Assembly: GCA_964619485.1 (NCBI GenBank)
Contig: CAZUCI010000056.1
Coordinates: forward strand, 1-22,714
Length of the DNA: 22,714 bases
Direction: 5' to 3'
From: UBA2882 sp964619485
GTDB taxonomy: Bacteria > Bacillota > Clostridia > Lachnospirales > Lachnospiraceae
Positions 8,178 to 15,203 of the stretch are shown piece after piece (the first letter of the stretch is position 1; every line of letters begins with the position of its first letter). The notes beneath the pieces were generated by a model that saw nothing but the letters and a program-made list of their open reading frames with translations, did no database searches and had not been told where the DNA came from. Made by a program: the position numbers and the translations under genes.

Positions 8178-8277
8178 NNNNNNNNNNNNNNNNNNNNNNN
8201 NNNNNNNNNNNNNNNNNNNNNNNNNNNNNNNNNNNNNNNNNNNNNNNNNNNNNNNNNNNNNNNNNNNNNNNNNNNNN
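8178..8277. other. Assembly gap (100 N)
   Basis: Exactly 100 N, the conventional size for a gap of unknown length. It removes the start and promoter of the surface protein and possibly more genes. Repetitive surface-protein coding sequence on its left flank may explain the failed assembly. Confidence 0.99.
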
Positions 8278-8329
8278 AAAAGACGGCTCTCTCCACGCAA
8301 TATCATCTGTGTGGTGAAAACCGTCTTTT
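8278..8329 (-). terminator. Terminator of the MacB-like efflux operon
   Basis: AAAAGACGG (8278-8286) and CCGTCTTTT (8321-8329) form a 9-bp stem, with an inner CCAC/GTGG stem in the loop. On the minus strand the stem ends in TTTT and runs into the N gap, so the full T-run cannot be seen. It lies about 65 nt after the permease stop. Confidence 0.7.
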
Positions 8330-8395
8330 GTCTTACTATATTAACAATTATATTCTTATTAAGTTTGCAGCTGCTTCACTTGCGTGTTTTATTTT

Positions 8396-9613
8396 CTATT
8401 CGTGTCGCAATGCCTCAATAGGACTCAGCTTGGCTGCTCTCTTGGCCGGATAGATTCCAAAGAAAATACCGACTCCTGAGGAAAACAGACTTGCTACCAG
8501 CACGGTCACAAGAGATACCTGCGCTTTAAATCCTATGATTGCGCAGATTCCACAGGCTCCCAGTGTTCCAATGATAATTCCAATCACACCGCCCATCAGC
8601 GTAATAATGGCGGATTCAAACAGGAACTGTAGTAAAATAGATTTGGTCCTTGCGCCAAGTGCTTTTCGTATACCGATTTCTCTTGTTCGCTCCGTGACGG
8701 ACACCAGCATGATGTTCATAACGCCGATACCACCAACCAGCAGGGAAATCGCTGCTACAAATACAATGAAAATTGTGATATAGCCCAATACGCTTGTAAT
8801 ATTGGATAAATAATCGCTGAAGCTTTCCAGTAGGATAACGCCCTGTCCCTTTACCTTGTGCCTGATTTCCATGAGATTCACTGCCTCACGGGCAATTTCA
8901 TTGGAGTACTCCGGTGCTTCTCCATAAAGATAGATTCCTGTATATTCGTCCACATCCAGTCCAAATGCATTTCCAAAGGAGGTAAGGGGCATTTCAAATT
9001 CAACCTGATCGTAGTAATTCATAGTGTTTAACAGCGCGGATACACTGTCTGCACGGATTCCCACAACCCGAAGCTCCACAGAATTATTACCCTTGGTCAT
9101 TTCAAAGGTTTTTCCAATGACATCCGTGGTTCCAAACAGGGATCTGGCTCCGCTTTCTCTCAAAACACAGACATTGGCACCGCTCTCAGCATCTGCCTTG
9201 GTAAAATAAGATCCTCTGACAATTTTCTCAGAAGCATTATTGATTAAAGCTTCATTTCCGGCTGTTGCATAGGCCTTAAAATCTCCCTTTGGGCCCAAGG
9301 CAGTCCCATAAAGTCCTGCTGTAAAAGTCGCACCTTTAATATGTGGCACCTTCTCATTTATTGCATCAATATCTTCATTGGTAAATTTTACAGCATCATA
9401 ATTATCATTTGCCTGGGTATATACAACAATCTGACCGCCCGCAAAGCTGTTTAATTCACTACTTACCTGTCCTGATACACCGTTTCCAATTGAAATAATC
9501 ATAATAACCGACGAAATACCAATGATAATTCCAAGCATGGTCAAAAAGGACCGACCTTTATTATTCCGAATGTTGGAGAGGGCCATCTTAATATATTCTA
9601 ATATCTGTCCCAT
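8396..9613 (-). CDS. MacB-like ABC transporter permease (FtsX/MacB_PCD)
   Basis: A membrane subunit of 405 residues. One transmembrane helix lies at about 22-44, followed by a large extracytoplasmic MacB core domain (about 45-270). Three C-terminal FtsX helices then follow, around 275-300, 325-350 and 370-390. Conserved features include NKGRSFLTMLGIIIGI, GGIGVMNIMLVSVTERTREIGIRKALGAR and the terminal PAKRAAKLSPIEALRHE. These are mechanotransmission-type transporters for peptides, lipids or drugs; the substrate is not evident. AGGAG lies 5 nt before the ATG, 8 nt after the adaptor stop. Confidence 0.92.
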   Translation of the reverse strand: MGQILEYIKMALSNIRNNKGRSFLTMLGIIIGISSVIMIISIGNGVSGQVSSELNSFAGGQIVVYTQANDNYDAVKFTNEDIDAINEKVPHIKGATFTAGLYGTALGPKGDFKAYATAGNEALINNASEKIVRGSYFTKADAESGANVCVLRESGARSLFGTTDVIGKTFEMTKGNNSVELRVVGIRADSVSALLNTMNYYDQVEFEMPLTSFGNAFGLDVDEYTGIYLYGEAPEYSNEIAREAVNLMEIRHKVKGQGVILLESFSDYLSNITSVLGYITIFIVFVAAISLLVGGIGVMNIMLVSVTERTREIGIRKALGARTKSILLQFLFESAIITLMGGVIGIIIGTLGACGICAIIGFKAQVSLVTVLVASLFSSGVGIFFGIYPAKRAAKLSPIEALRHE

Positions 9614-9621
9614 ACGCGCTC

Positions 9622-11190
9622 CTATTCTTCTACGGCTTCAACCGGAGTTACTTCCATTCCTTCTGTCAGCTCTCCTGTGTTATCAGATATAACCTGATCG
9701 CCCTTTTTCAGGCCTTCCGCAATCTGAATCATCGTATCAGAGGAAATTCCCACTTCCACTTCTTTTCTGGTAATCAAACCATCCTCTACCACATAGCAGA
9801 AGGAGCCCTGGGTATCATAGTTGACACACTCAATTGGTACTAAAAGTACGTCTTTTTTGCTCTCACACTGGATTTTCACCTTTGCCTCAATGCCCAGGTA
9901 AAGTGTTTCATCCGGATTATCAATATGAATATCAGCGGTGACAACAGATGCGCCCGATGCATTGACCTGAGCCATTCCGTTTACCTTGCTGACACTGCCG
10001 GTATATTCTTTTCCATTGATGGTAATCGTTGCCTTCTGTCCAACCTGAATCTGGGCAAGATCATATTTGGTAACCTCTACCGTAACCTTTAAAGCATCCA
10101 GATTCTGAAGAACAAAGAGCTGCGTTCCCTCTGGTGCTGTCTGTCCTTCCACGGCTGTAACCTCGGTTACCACTCCGGTAAACTCTGCATTCACACCATT
10201 TTTGGCAGTTTCCAGATCCTTTGTTGCCTTTTCCTTTGACATCTTATTCAATTCTTCCAGGGTAGCCTGCTGTGCACTCTGGCTTGCCAGGGATGGATTG
10301 ACCTCCTTACCGGCCTTGAACTGCTCCGCCTGTGCCTTATATGCATTCATGTCATTGCTGCAGATTTCGATTGCTCCGGCAAGAGCCGTGTAATCATACT
10401 GTGCCATCTGATTGGTAAGCTCTGCCAGTCTTGCCTCACCGTCTGTAATCAGCTTGGTAAGCTCCGGATTTTCCTCAGGAGTTTCTCCCTGCTGAATTTT
10501 ATACTGGTCCACTGTTGCTTTTAAGGTGTCATATTCTGTCTTGACAGCCATCGCATCATTGTACTGTGCATTGGCGCTTTCCAGACATGCAGAATAATGA
10601 TTTACATAGGCAATGGCCTCGTCATAATCTTTGGCTGCCTTTGCCTGATCCTGCTGGCTTTTCTGAATCGTAGCCTGAGTTGCATCAATGCCATAGCCCT
10701 CAGCCTTTGCTGACAGCGCTGCCTCAGTGCTGGCTTCCTCCAGGCTCTCCAAATCATAGCTCATCAGCGGATCCCCTGTTTTTACCTTGTCTCCTGAAGC
10801 AACATCAACAGAAGCAATCTTGCCTGAAACCGGTGCAAAATAGGTTTTTGTCTCCTCTGTCATAACCGTTCCCGAGTAGTTCAGCTCTTCTTCAATATCA
10901 CCGTTTTCTGCTTTGGCAACCGTCACCGCCATCGGCCCGGATTTTGCCATGGAACCAACGACATTTCCTATAATAATCATAAGAATAATCACAACAGCCA
11001 GAATAATCAGCCATTTTTTCTTCTTGGATTTTTTCTTTTTTACCGGCTTCTCCTCTGCATATTCTTCTATATTGCCCAATACCGCAGGTTCCTCTGAAGC
11101 TTCTTTATTTTGTGCATCAGAGTCCACACCATTAATCTGATCTAATACTGTCTGATCTACTTCCTGATTTTTCTTCTTATTCCACTTCAT
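9622..11190 (-). CDS. Membrane-fusion/RND-type adaptor subunit of the efflux system
   Basis: The start at 11190 (522 residues) has AGAGGG 9 nt upstream; an ATG two codons earlier (11196) is possible. A charged N-terminal region of about 55 residues ends in a long Lys stretch, then one membrane helix at about 60-80. Outside it comes a lipoyl/barrel-sandwich start (ELNYSGTV, then FAPVSGKIASVDVASGDKVKTGDPL). A long Ala/Gln/Glu-rich coiled-coil hairpin spans roughly 160-340, followed by the second lipoyl half and beta-barrel (NLDALKVTVEV, GQKATITINGKEYTGSVSKV) and a membrane-proximal domain. In Gram-positives such adaptors pair with MacB-like permeases. The long cytoplasmic acidic tail is unusual. 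It overlaps the ATPase end by 14 nt. Confidence 0.88.
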   Translation of the reverse strand: MKWNKKKNQEVDQTVLDQINGVDSDAQNKEASEEPAVLGNIEEYAEEKPVKKKKSKKKKWLIILAVVIILMIIIGNVVGSMAKSGPMAVTVAKAENGDIEEELNYSGTVMTEETKTYFAPVSGKIASVDVASGDKVKTGDPLMSYDLESLEEASTEAALSAKAEGYGIDATQATIQKSQQDQAKAAKDYDEAIAYVNHYSACLESANAQYNDAMAVKTEYDTLKATVDQYKIQQGETPEENPELTKLITDGEARLAELTNQMAQYDYTALAGAIEICSNDMNAYKAQAEQFKAGKEVNPSLASQSAQQATLEELNKMSKEKATKDLETAKNGVNAEFTGVVTEVTAVEGQTAPEGTQLFVLQNLDALKVTVEVTKYDLAQIQVGQKATITINGKEYTGSVSKVNGMAQVNASGASVVTADIHIDNPDETLYLGIEAKVKIQCESKKDVLLVPIECVNYDTQGSFCYVVEDGLITRKEVEVGISSDTMIQIAEGLKKGDQVISDNTGELTEGMEVTPVEAVEE

Positions 11191-11869
11191 TTTCATAATC
11201 CCTCTCAATCTTACCATCCTTAATACGAATTACTCTCCTTGCCTGAGCAGCGATTTCATTATCATGGGTAATTAGTATGACAGTTCTTCCTTCTTTATGT
11301 AATTCCTTTAAAATCTGGATAATTTCCTTACTGGAGCCGGAGTCCAGGTTTCCGGTTGGCTCATCTGCCAGTATAACCGGCGGTGCCTGTGCAATGGCTC
11401 TGGCAATCGCCACACGCTGCTGCTGCCCTCCGGACATTTCAGATGGTCTATGGTCCATACGTTGAGACAGCCCGACCTTTTCAAGTGCCTTGACCGCCAG
11501 ATCATATCTGGTCTTTTTGGCTACGCCTCTATATAAAAGTGGCAGCTCTACATTTTCCAGCGCCGTGAAGCTTGGAATCAGATTAAAGCCCTGAAAAATA
11601 AATCCTATTTCCTGATTTCGAATATCTGACAGCTCATCATCTGTCAAATGGGATACGTTCTGACCATTTAAAATATATCTTCCACTGCTTGGAACATCCA
11701 GACAGCCCAGCATATTCATCAGGGTCGATTTTCCGCTTCCCGATTGTCCTATGATTGCGACATACTCCCCACGATTTATGGTCAGGCTGATATGATCCAG
11801 TGCCCGAACTTCGTTTTCCCCAGGATTGTATATCTTGCAGATATCATGAATTTGAATTAATTCACTCAC
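11177..11869 (-). CDS. MacB/LolD-type ABC transporter ATP-binding protein
   Basis: The cytoplasmic ATPase of the efflux operon, 230 residues from a GTG at 11869. That start is supported by AGGAGG 6 nt upstream; an open frame to 11887 would include the ribosome binding site. Walker A is GQSGSGKST (41-49), the Q-loop FQGFNL (Q93), the signature SGGQQQR (146-152), Walker B VILADEPTGNLD (165-176) and the H-loop THD (H202). All catalytic residues are intact. First gene of a three-gene overlapping operon with adaptor and permease. Confidence 0.93.
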   Translation of the reverse strand: MSELIQIHDICKIYNPGENEVRALDHISLTINRGEYVAIIGQSGSGKSTLMNMLGCLDVPSSGRYILNGQNVSHLTDDELSDIRNQEIGFIFQGFNLIPSFTALENVELPLLYRGVAKKTRYDLAVKALEKVGLSQRMDHRPSEMSGGQQQRVAIARAIAQAPPVILADEPTGNLDSGSSKEIIQILKELHKEGRTVILITHDNEIAAQARRVIRIKDGKIERDYENEVE

Positions 11870-11904
11870 AATTTCCCTCCTGCACAATATGTGTCATTGT
11901 ATTG

Positions 11905-11926
11905 TTGTATTACTCGTTTAATACAA
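11905..11926. promoter_or_regulatory. Candidate operator palindrome of the efflux operon
   Basis: TTGTATTA (11905-11912), a 6-bp spacer and TAATACAA (11919-11926) make a perfect inverted repeat covering the end of the -10 and the expected start site. That is a typical repressor position. An extra TTGTATT half-like copy precedes it. No regulator gene is adjacent, so the binding protein (for example a GntR- or TetR-type repressor) would be encoded elsewhere; this is inference. Confidence 0.6.
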
Positions 11927-11951
11927 TAATATATATATTTGTATCTGTCAA
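11923..11951 (-). promoter_or_regulatory. Promoter of the efflux operon
   Basis: Minus-strand consensus TTGACA (11951-11946), a 17-bp spacer and TATTGT (11928-11923), about 55 nt upstream of the GTG start. It diverges from the ribU promoter, with the two -35 boxes 32 bp apart. A palindrome overlaps its -10. Confidence 0.75.
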
Positions 11952-11983
11952 GAAAAATTTTCCAATACGCAATGAATTTTTTC

Positions 11984-12012
11984 TTGACCTTTTTACAAAT
12001 TACCACTATACT
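11984..12012 (+). promoter_or_regulatory. Promoter of the FMN riboswitch-ribU unit
   Basis: TTGACC (11984-11989), 17-bp spacer, TATACT (12007-12012). The start would fall near 12019, just before the riboswitch aptamer. Confidence 0.75.
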
Positions 12013-12026
12013 AAGCATCAATAAGG

Positions 12027-12150
12027 AAATTCTTCGGGGTTGGGTGCAATTCCCTACCGGCGGTAATGTGCAAGCTAGTCCGCGACCCACGCAAGTGGCT
12101 GATTTGGTGTGATTCCAAAACCGACAGTAAAGTCTGGATGAAAGAAGAAA
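12027..12150 (+). ncRNA. FMN riboswitch (RFN element)
   Basis: The conserved RFN core is visible in order: TTCTTCGGGG, GGGTGCAATTCCC, ACCGGCGGTAATG, AGTCCGCGACCC, GGCTGATTTGGTG, ATTCCAAAACCGACAGTAAAG and AGTCTGGATGAAAGAAGAA. TTCTTC and GAAGAA close helix P1. It binds flavin mononucleotide and lowers downstream expression. It sits in the ribU leader, between the promoter and a terminator, as expected for an attenuation switch. Confidence 0.95.
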
Positions 12151-12156
12151 GTCTGG

Positions 12157-12225
12157 CAGACCATTTTTATCTGGTCTGTATAAGGCGTGTACTGATACCC
12201 CAGAATGAGTTCGGGGTATTTTTTT
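12157..12225 (+). terminator. Expression platform of the FMN riboswitch
   Basis: Two hairpins follow the aptamer. CAGACCA (12157-12163) pairs with TGGTCTG (12172-12178). Then ATACCCC (12195-12201) pairs with GGGGTAT (12213-12219), followed by a run of seven T. The second is a typical intrinsic terminator 75 nt before the ribU start, so control is probably transcriptional. The first is a candidate for part of the switching structure. Confidence 0.8.
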
Positions 12226-12300
12226 ATGTGTATTTTTACGCAGTGCGAAGAATCCATCCTTACTATCAGCAGTTTTTGCTATCAGAAAGGAGATCACCAA

Positions 12301-12957
12301 ATGAGTGACACAAACAAAGCCTTGGCAGCAGGTAAACAAGCTGCAACAACCAGTAACCAGAAAACCGGCACAAAGAAACGTATGAATGTAAGAATGCTTA
12401 CAGGAACGGGAATGCTTTCCGCTATCGCCTTTGTATTAATGTTCCTGGATTTCAACGTCCCATTTATGCCTGAATTTATCAAAATGGACTTATCCGAGCT
12501 TCCAGCCTTAATCGGTGCTTTTGCCTATGGACCAGTTGCCGGTGTGATTATCTGCTTTATCAAAAATGCCCTGCATCTTCTGATGTCCACCACCGGAGGC
12601 GTTGGAGAGCTGAGTAACTTCTTACTTGGAGCTTCCTTTGTTCTTGTGGCCGGACTTGTATACAAAATCAAGAAAAACCGTAGTGGTGCACTTTTAGGTT
12701 CTCTCCTAGGTGCAGTTTCCATGGCAGTTTTCTCTGTTTTCTCAAACTACTACCTGGTTTACCCGATTTATTATAATTTCATGCCAAAGGAAGCAATCAT
12801 CAGTGCTTATCAGCTGATTTTTTCCGGGGTGCACTCCATTCTGGAATGTCTGATTGTATTTAATATGCCATTTACCTTCCTCAAGGCAATTTTCAGTGTA
12901 GTAATTACTTTCCTGATTTACAAGAGTATTTCTCCTGTATTAAAAGGAAATCACTAA
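12301..12957 (+). CDS. ribU: Riboflavin ECF transporter substrate-binding subunit RibU
   Basis: An S-component that binds riboflavin and works with a shared ECF energy-coupling module (not in this window). The ATG at 12301 gives 218 residues and has AGGAGA 7 nt upstream; the open frame reaches further into the leader but that part is not coding. After a polar N terminus of about 28 residues there are about six membrane helices. Family marks are FMPEFIKMDLSELPALIGAFAYGP near residue 60 and the NALHLL and GGVGELSNFLLG stretch near 95-110, typical of RibU. The FMN riboswitch upstream independently supports the flavin role. Confidence 0.93.
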   Translation: MSDTNKALAAGKQAATTSNQKTGTKKRMNVRMLTGTGMLSAIAFVLMFLDFNVPFMPEFIKMDLSELPALIGAFAYGPVAGVIICFIKNALHLLMSTTGGVGELSNFLLGASFVLVAGLVYKIKKNRSGALLGSLLGAVSMAVFSVFSNYYLVYPIYYNFMPKEAIISAYQLIFSGVHSILECLIVFNMPFTFLKAIFSVVITFLIYKSISPVLKGNH

Positions 12958-12964
12958 ACATATT

Positions 12965-12998
12965 TGGGCGCTGCAGGATTCATTTCCAGCAGCGCCCA
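12965..12998 (+). terminator. Terminator after ribU, at the convergence with tex
   Basis: TGGGCGCTGC (12965-12974) and GCAGCGCCCA (12989-12998) form a perfect 10-bp GC-rich stem with a 14-nt loop. On the plus strand TTTTCTTT follows. It lies 7 nt beyond the tex stop and may also slow tex transcripts, though the minus side has only a weak T-run. Confidence 0.85.
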
Positions 12999-13004
12999 TT
13001 TTCT

Positions 13005-15146
13005 TTAAAATCTCATTGTCAGCTGTATTCTCTTCTTTGCTTCATCAACACTGATGACCTCCACCTCAACAATATCGCCAACACTGACAGCCTCCAGAGG
13101 ATGCTTGATGTAGCGGTCCGTGATCTTGGAAATGTGAACCAGTCCATCCTGGTGAACCCCGATATCCACAAAGATACCGAAGTCAATCACGTTGCGGACT
13201 GTTCCTTTTAATCTCATGCCAGGCTTCAAATCCTTTAATTCCATCACATCACTGCGAAGAATCGGTGCCGGCATTTCTGAACGGGGATCTCTGGATGGCT
13301 TTTCCAGCTCCTTCGCAATGTCTACCAGCGTCATTTCGCCGATTTCCAGCTCCTGTGCCAAAGCCCTCAGCTCTTTACTTCCACCACGTGGAAGGTTCAT
13401 TTTTGCATGACCTACATCCGACAGGGTACATCCCATTTTAGCCAGAAGCTTCTTTGCCGCATCATAGGATTCCGGGTGCACACTGGTTGCATCCAGTGGA
13501 TTCTTTCCATCACGGATACGCAGAAAGCCCGCACACTGCTCGTAAGCCTTCGGTCCCAGCTTTGCCACCTTCAGCAGCTGGCTTCTGGATGAGAAAGCGC
13601 CATTCTCCTCGCGATAGTCCACAATATTCCTGGCAATCACCTTGGAAATACCGGAAATATAGGATAAAAGTGGTGCTGATGCTGTATTCAAATCAACTCC
13701 CACACTGTTTACACAATCTTCTACAACACCGCCAAGGGTCTCGTCCAGCTTCTTCTGATTCATATCATGCTGATACTGGCCAACACCGATCGATTTGGGA
13801 TCTATTTTAACCAGCTCTGCCAAAGGGTCCTGTAAACGTTTGGCGATGGAGGCAGCACTTCTCTGTCCCACATCAAAATTAGGGAACTCCTCTGTTGCCA
13901 GCTTGGATGCTGAGTAAACAGATGCTCCGGCCTCATTTACAATCACGTAAGACAGGGGAAACTTATTTTCTTTGATAAATGAAACAATTACCTGCTCAGA
14001 TTCTCTTGATGCAGTTCCGTTTCCAACAGAAATCAGGGAAACATGATACTTTTCCACCAGCCTTTTAAGCTCGGCCTTTGCCTCTGTCACCTTATTCTGT
14101 GGTGCTGTCGGGAAAATAACCTTGGTTGCAAGCACCTTGCCCGTCTCATCAACGACTGCAAGCTTACAGCCGGTACGAAAGGCCGGGTCCCATCCCAGTA
14201 CAACCTTGCCTGCGATAGGCGGCTGCATCAGAAGCTGTTTCAGGTTTTTACCAAAAACAGAGATGGCGCCCTCCTCTGCCCTCTCTGTCAGAGCATTGCG
14301 GACCTCACGCTCGATGGATGGAGCAATGAGTCTTTCATAGCTGTCTAAAATCACGTCCTTCAGAACAGGTGTGGTATTGGGATTATCCTTTCGGATAATC
14401 TGTTTTTCCAAATAGGCAAGAATCTTATCCTCCGGCGTCTCCAGCCTGACTGTCAGAACCTTCTCCGATTCCCCTCTGTTCAGGGCAAGAATACGGTGGC
14501 CTGCAATCTTTTTAACACTTTCACTGAAGTGATAATACATTTCATATACGCTTTCCGTCTCCTCGGATTTTGCCTCGCTGATTACCAGTCCCTCCGACTC
14601 TGTCAGCCTGCGAATCTGAGTACGATAGTCTGCTTCATCAGAAAAGCTCTCTGCCAGTATATCCTTTGCGCCTGCCAAAGCAGCCTCCGGGGTTTCCACA
14701 CCCTTCTGCTCATCCACATATGCCTCAGCCTCTGCCAGCATATCCTTCCTTGTCTCCTGCAAAATCAGAATATTGGCCAGGGGCTCCAGGCCCTTCTCCT
14801 TTGCAATGGACGCACGGGTCTTTCTTTTTGGCTTATAGGGGCGGTACAAATCCTCCACCGCAACCATGGTCTGTGCAGCAACGATTTTGGCCTTCAGCTC
14901 GTCAGTCAGCTTTCCCTGCTCTTCAATGCTTTGTAAGACTGTTTCCTTTCTCTCCTCCAGTCCTCTTAAATACAGAAGTCTCTCATGGAGATTTCGAAGC
15001 ACCTCATCATTCAGTGCCCCCGTTACCTCCTTTCGGTAACGGGAGATAAATGGAATAGTATTTCCTTCATCAATCAATTTTACTGCAGCTTTCACCTGCC
15101 ATTTTTGTACCTTTAATTCTTCGCTTAAAACCTTACATAAATCCAT
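13005..15146 (-). CDS. tex: Tex family RNA-binding protein (S1 domain transcription accessory factor)
   Basis: A nucleic-acid-binding protein of 713 residues from the ATG at 15146, with GGA(A)G just upstream; a TTG seven codons earlier is less likely. Domains in order: Tex N-terminal helical region with FISRYRKEVTGALND; a YqgF/RNase H-like domain (LGWDPAFRTGCKLAVVDETGKVL); a helix-hairpin-helix region (NSVGVDLNTASAPLLSYISGI, then FSSRSQLLKVAKLGPKAYEQCAGFLRI); and a C-terminal S1 domain (MRLKGTVRNVIDFGIFVDIG to HISKITDR). The family is conserved and implicated in transcription or RNA handling. It lies 57 nt downstream of the GH9 gene with no clear terminator between. Confidence 0.95.
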   Translation of the reverse strand: MDLCKVLSEELKVQKWQVKAAVKLIDEGNTIPFISRYRKEVTGALNDEVLRNLHERLLYLRGLEERKETVLQSIEEQGKLTDELKAKIVAAQTMVAVEDLYRPYKPKRKTRASIAKEKGLEPLANILILQETRKDMLAEAEAYVDEQKGVETPEAALAGAKDILAESFSDEADYRTQIRRLTESEGLVISEAKSEETESVYEMYYHFSESVKKIAGHRILALNRGESEKVLTVRLETPEDKILAYLEKQIIRKDNPNTTPVLKDVILDSYERLIAPSIEREVRNALTERAEEGAISVFGKNLKQLLMQPPIAGKVVLGWDPAFRTGCKLAVVDETGKVLATKVIFPTAPQNKVTEAKAELKRLVEKYHVSLISVGNGTASRESEQVIVSFIKENKFPLSYVIVNEAGASVYSASKLATEEFPNFDVGQRSAASIAKRLQDPLAELVKIDPKSIGVGQYQHDMNQKKLDETLGGVVEDCVNSVGVDLNTASAPLLSYISGISKVIARNIVDYREENGAFSSRSQLLKVAKLGPKAYEQCAGFLRIRDGKNPLDATSVHPESYDAAKKLLAKMGCTLSDVGHAKMNLPRGGSKELRALAQELEIGEMTLVDIAKELEKPSRDPRSEMPAPILRSDVMELKDLKPGMRLKGTVRNVIDFGIFVDIGVHQDGLVHISKITDRYIKHPLEAVSVGDIVEVEVISVDEAKKRIQLTMRF

Positions 15147-15203
15147 GTTTCTTCCATCCTGTCTCAATCATTTTGTCTTTTTTGTTTCAAACTGCCTATT
15201 TTT

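Noticed and set aside
8178..8296. Frame starting MERAVF and running through the N gap
   Set aside because: Its start lies within the efflux-operon terminator and the frame crosses 100 N of unknown true length, so continuity with the surface protein cannot be claimed.
13454..15049. Several long plus-strand open frames opposite tex
   Set aside because: They are shadows of the well-supported Tex coding frame, without ribosome binding sites or recognisable domains.
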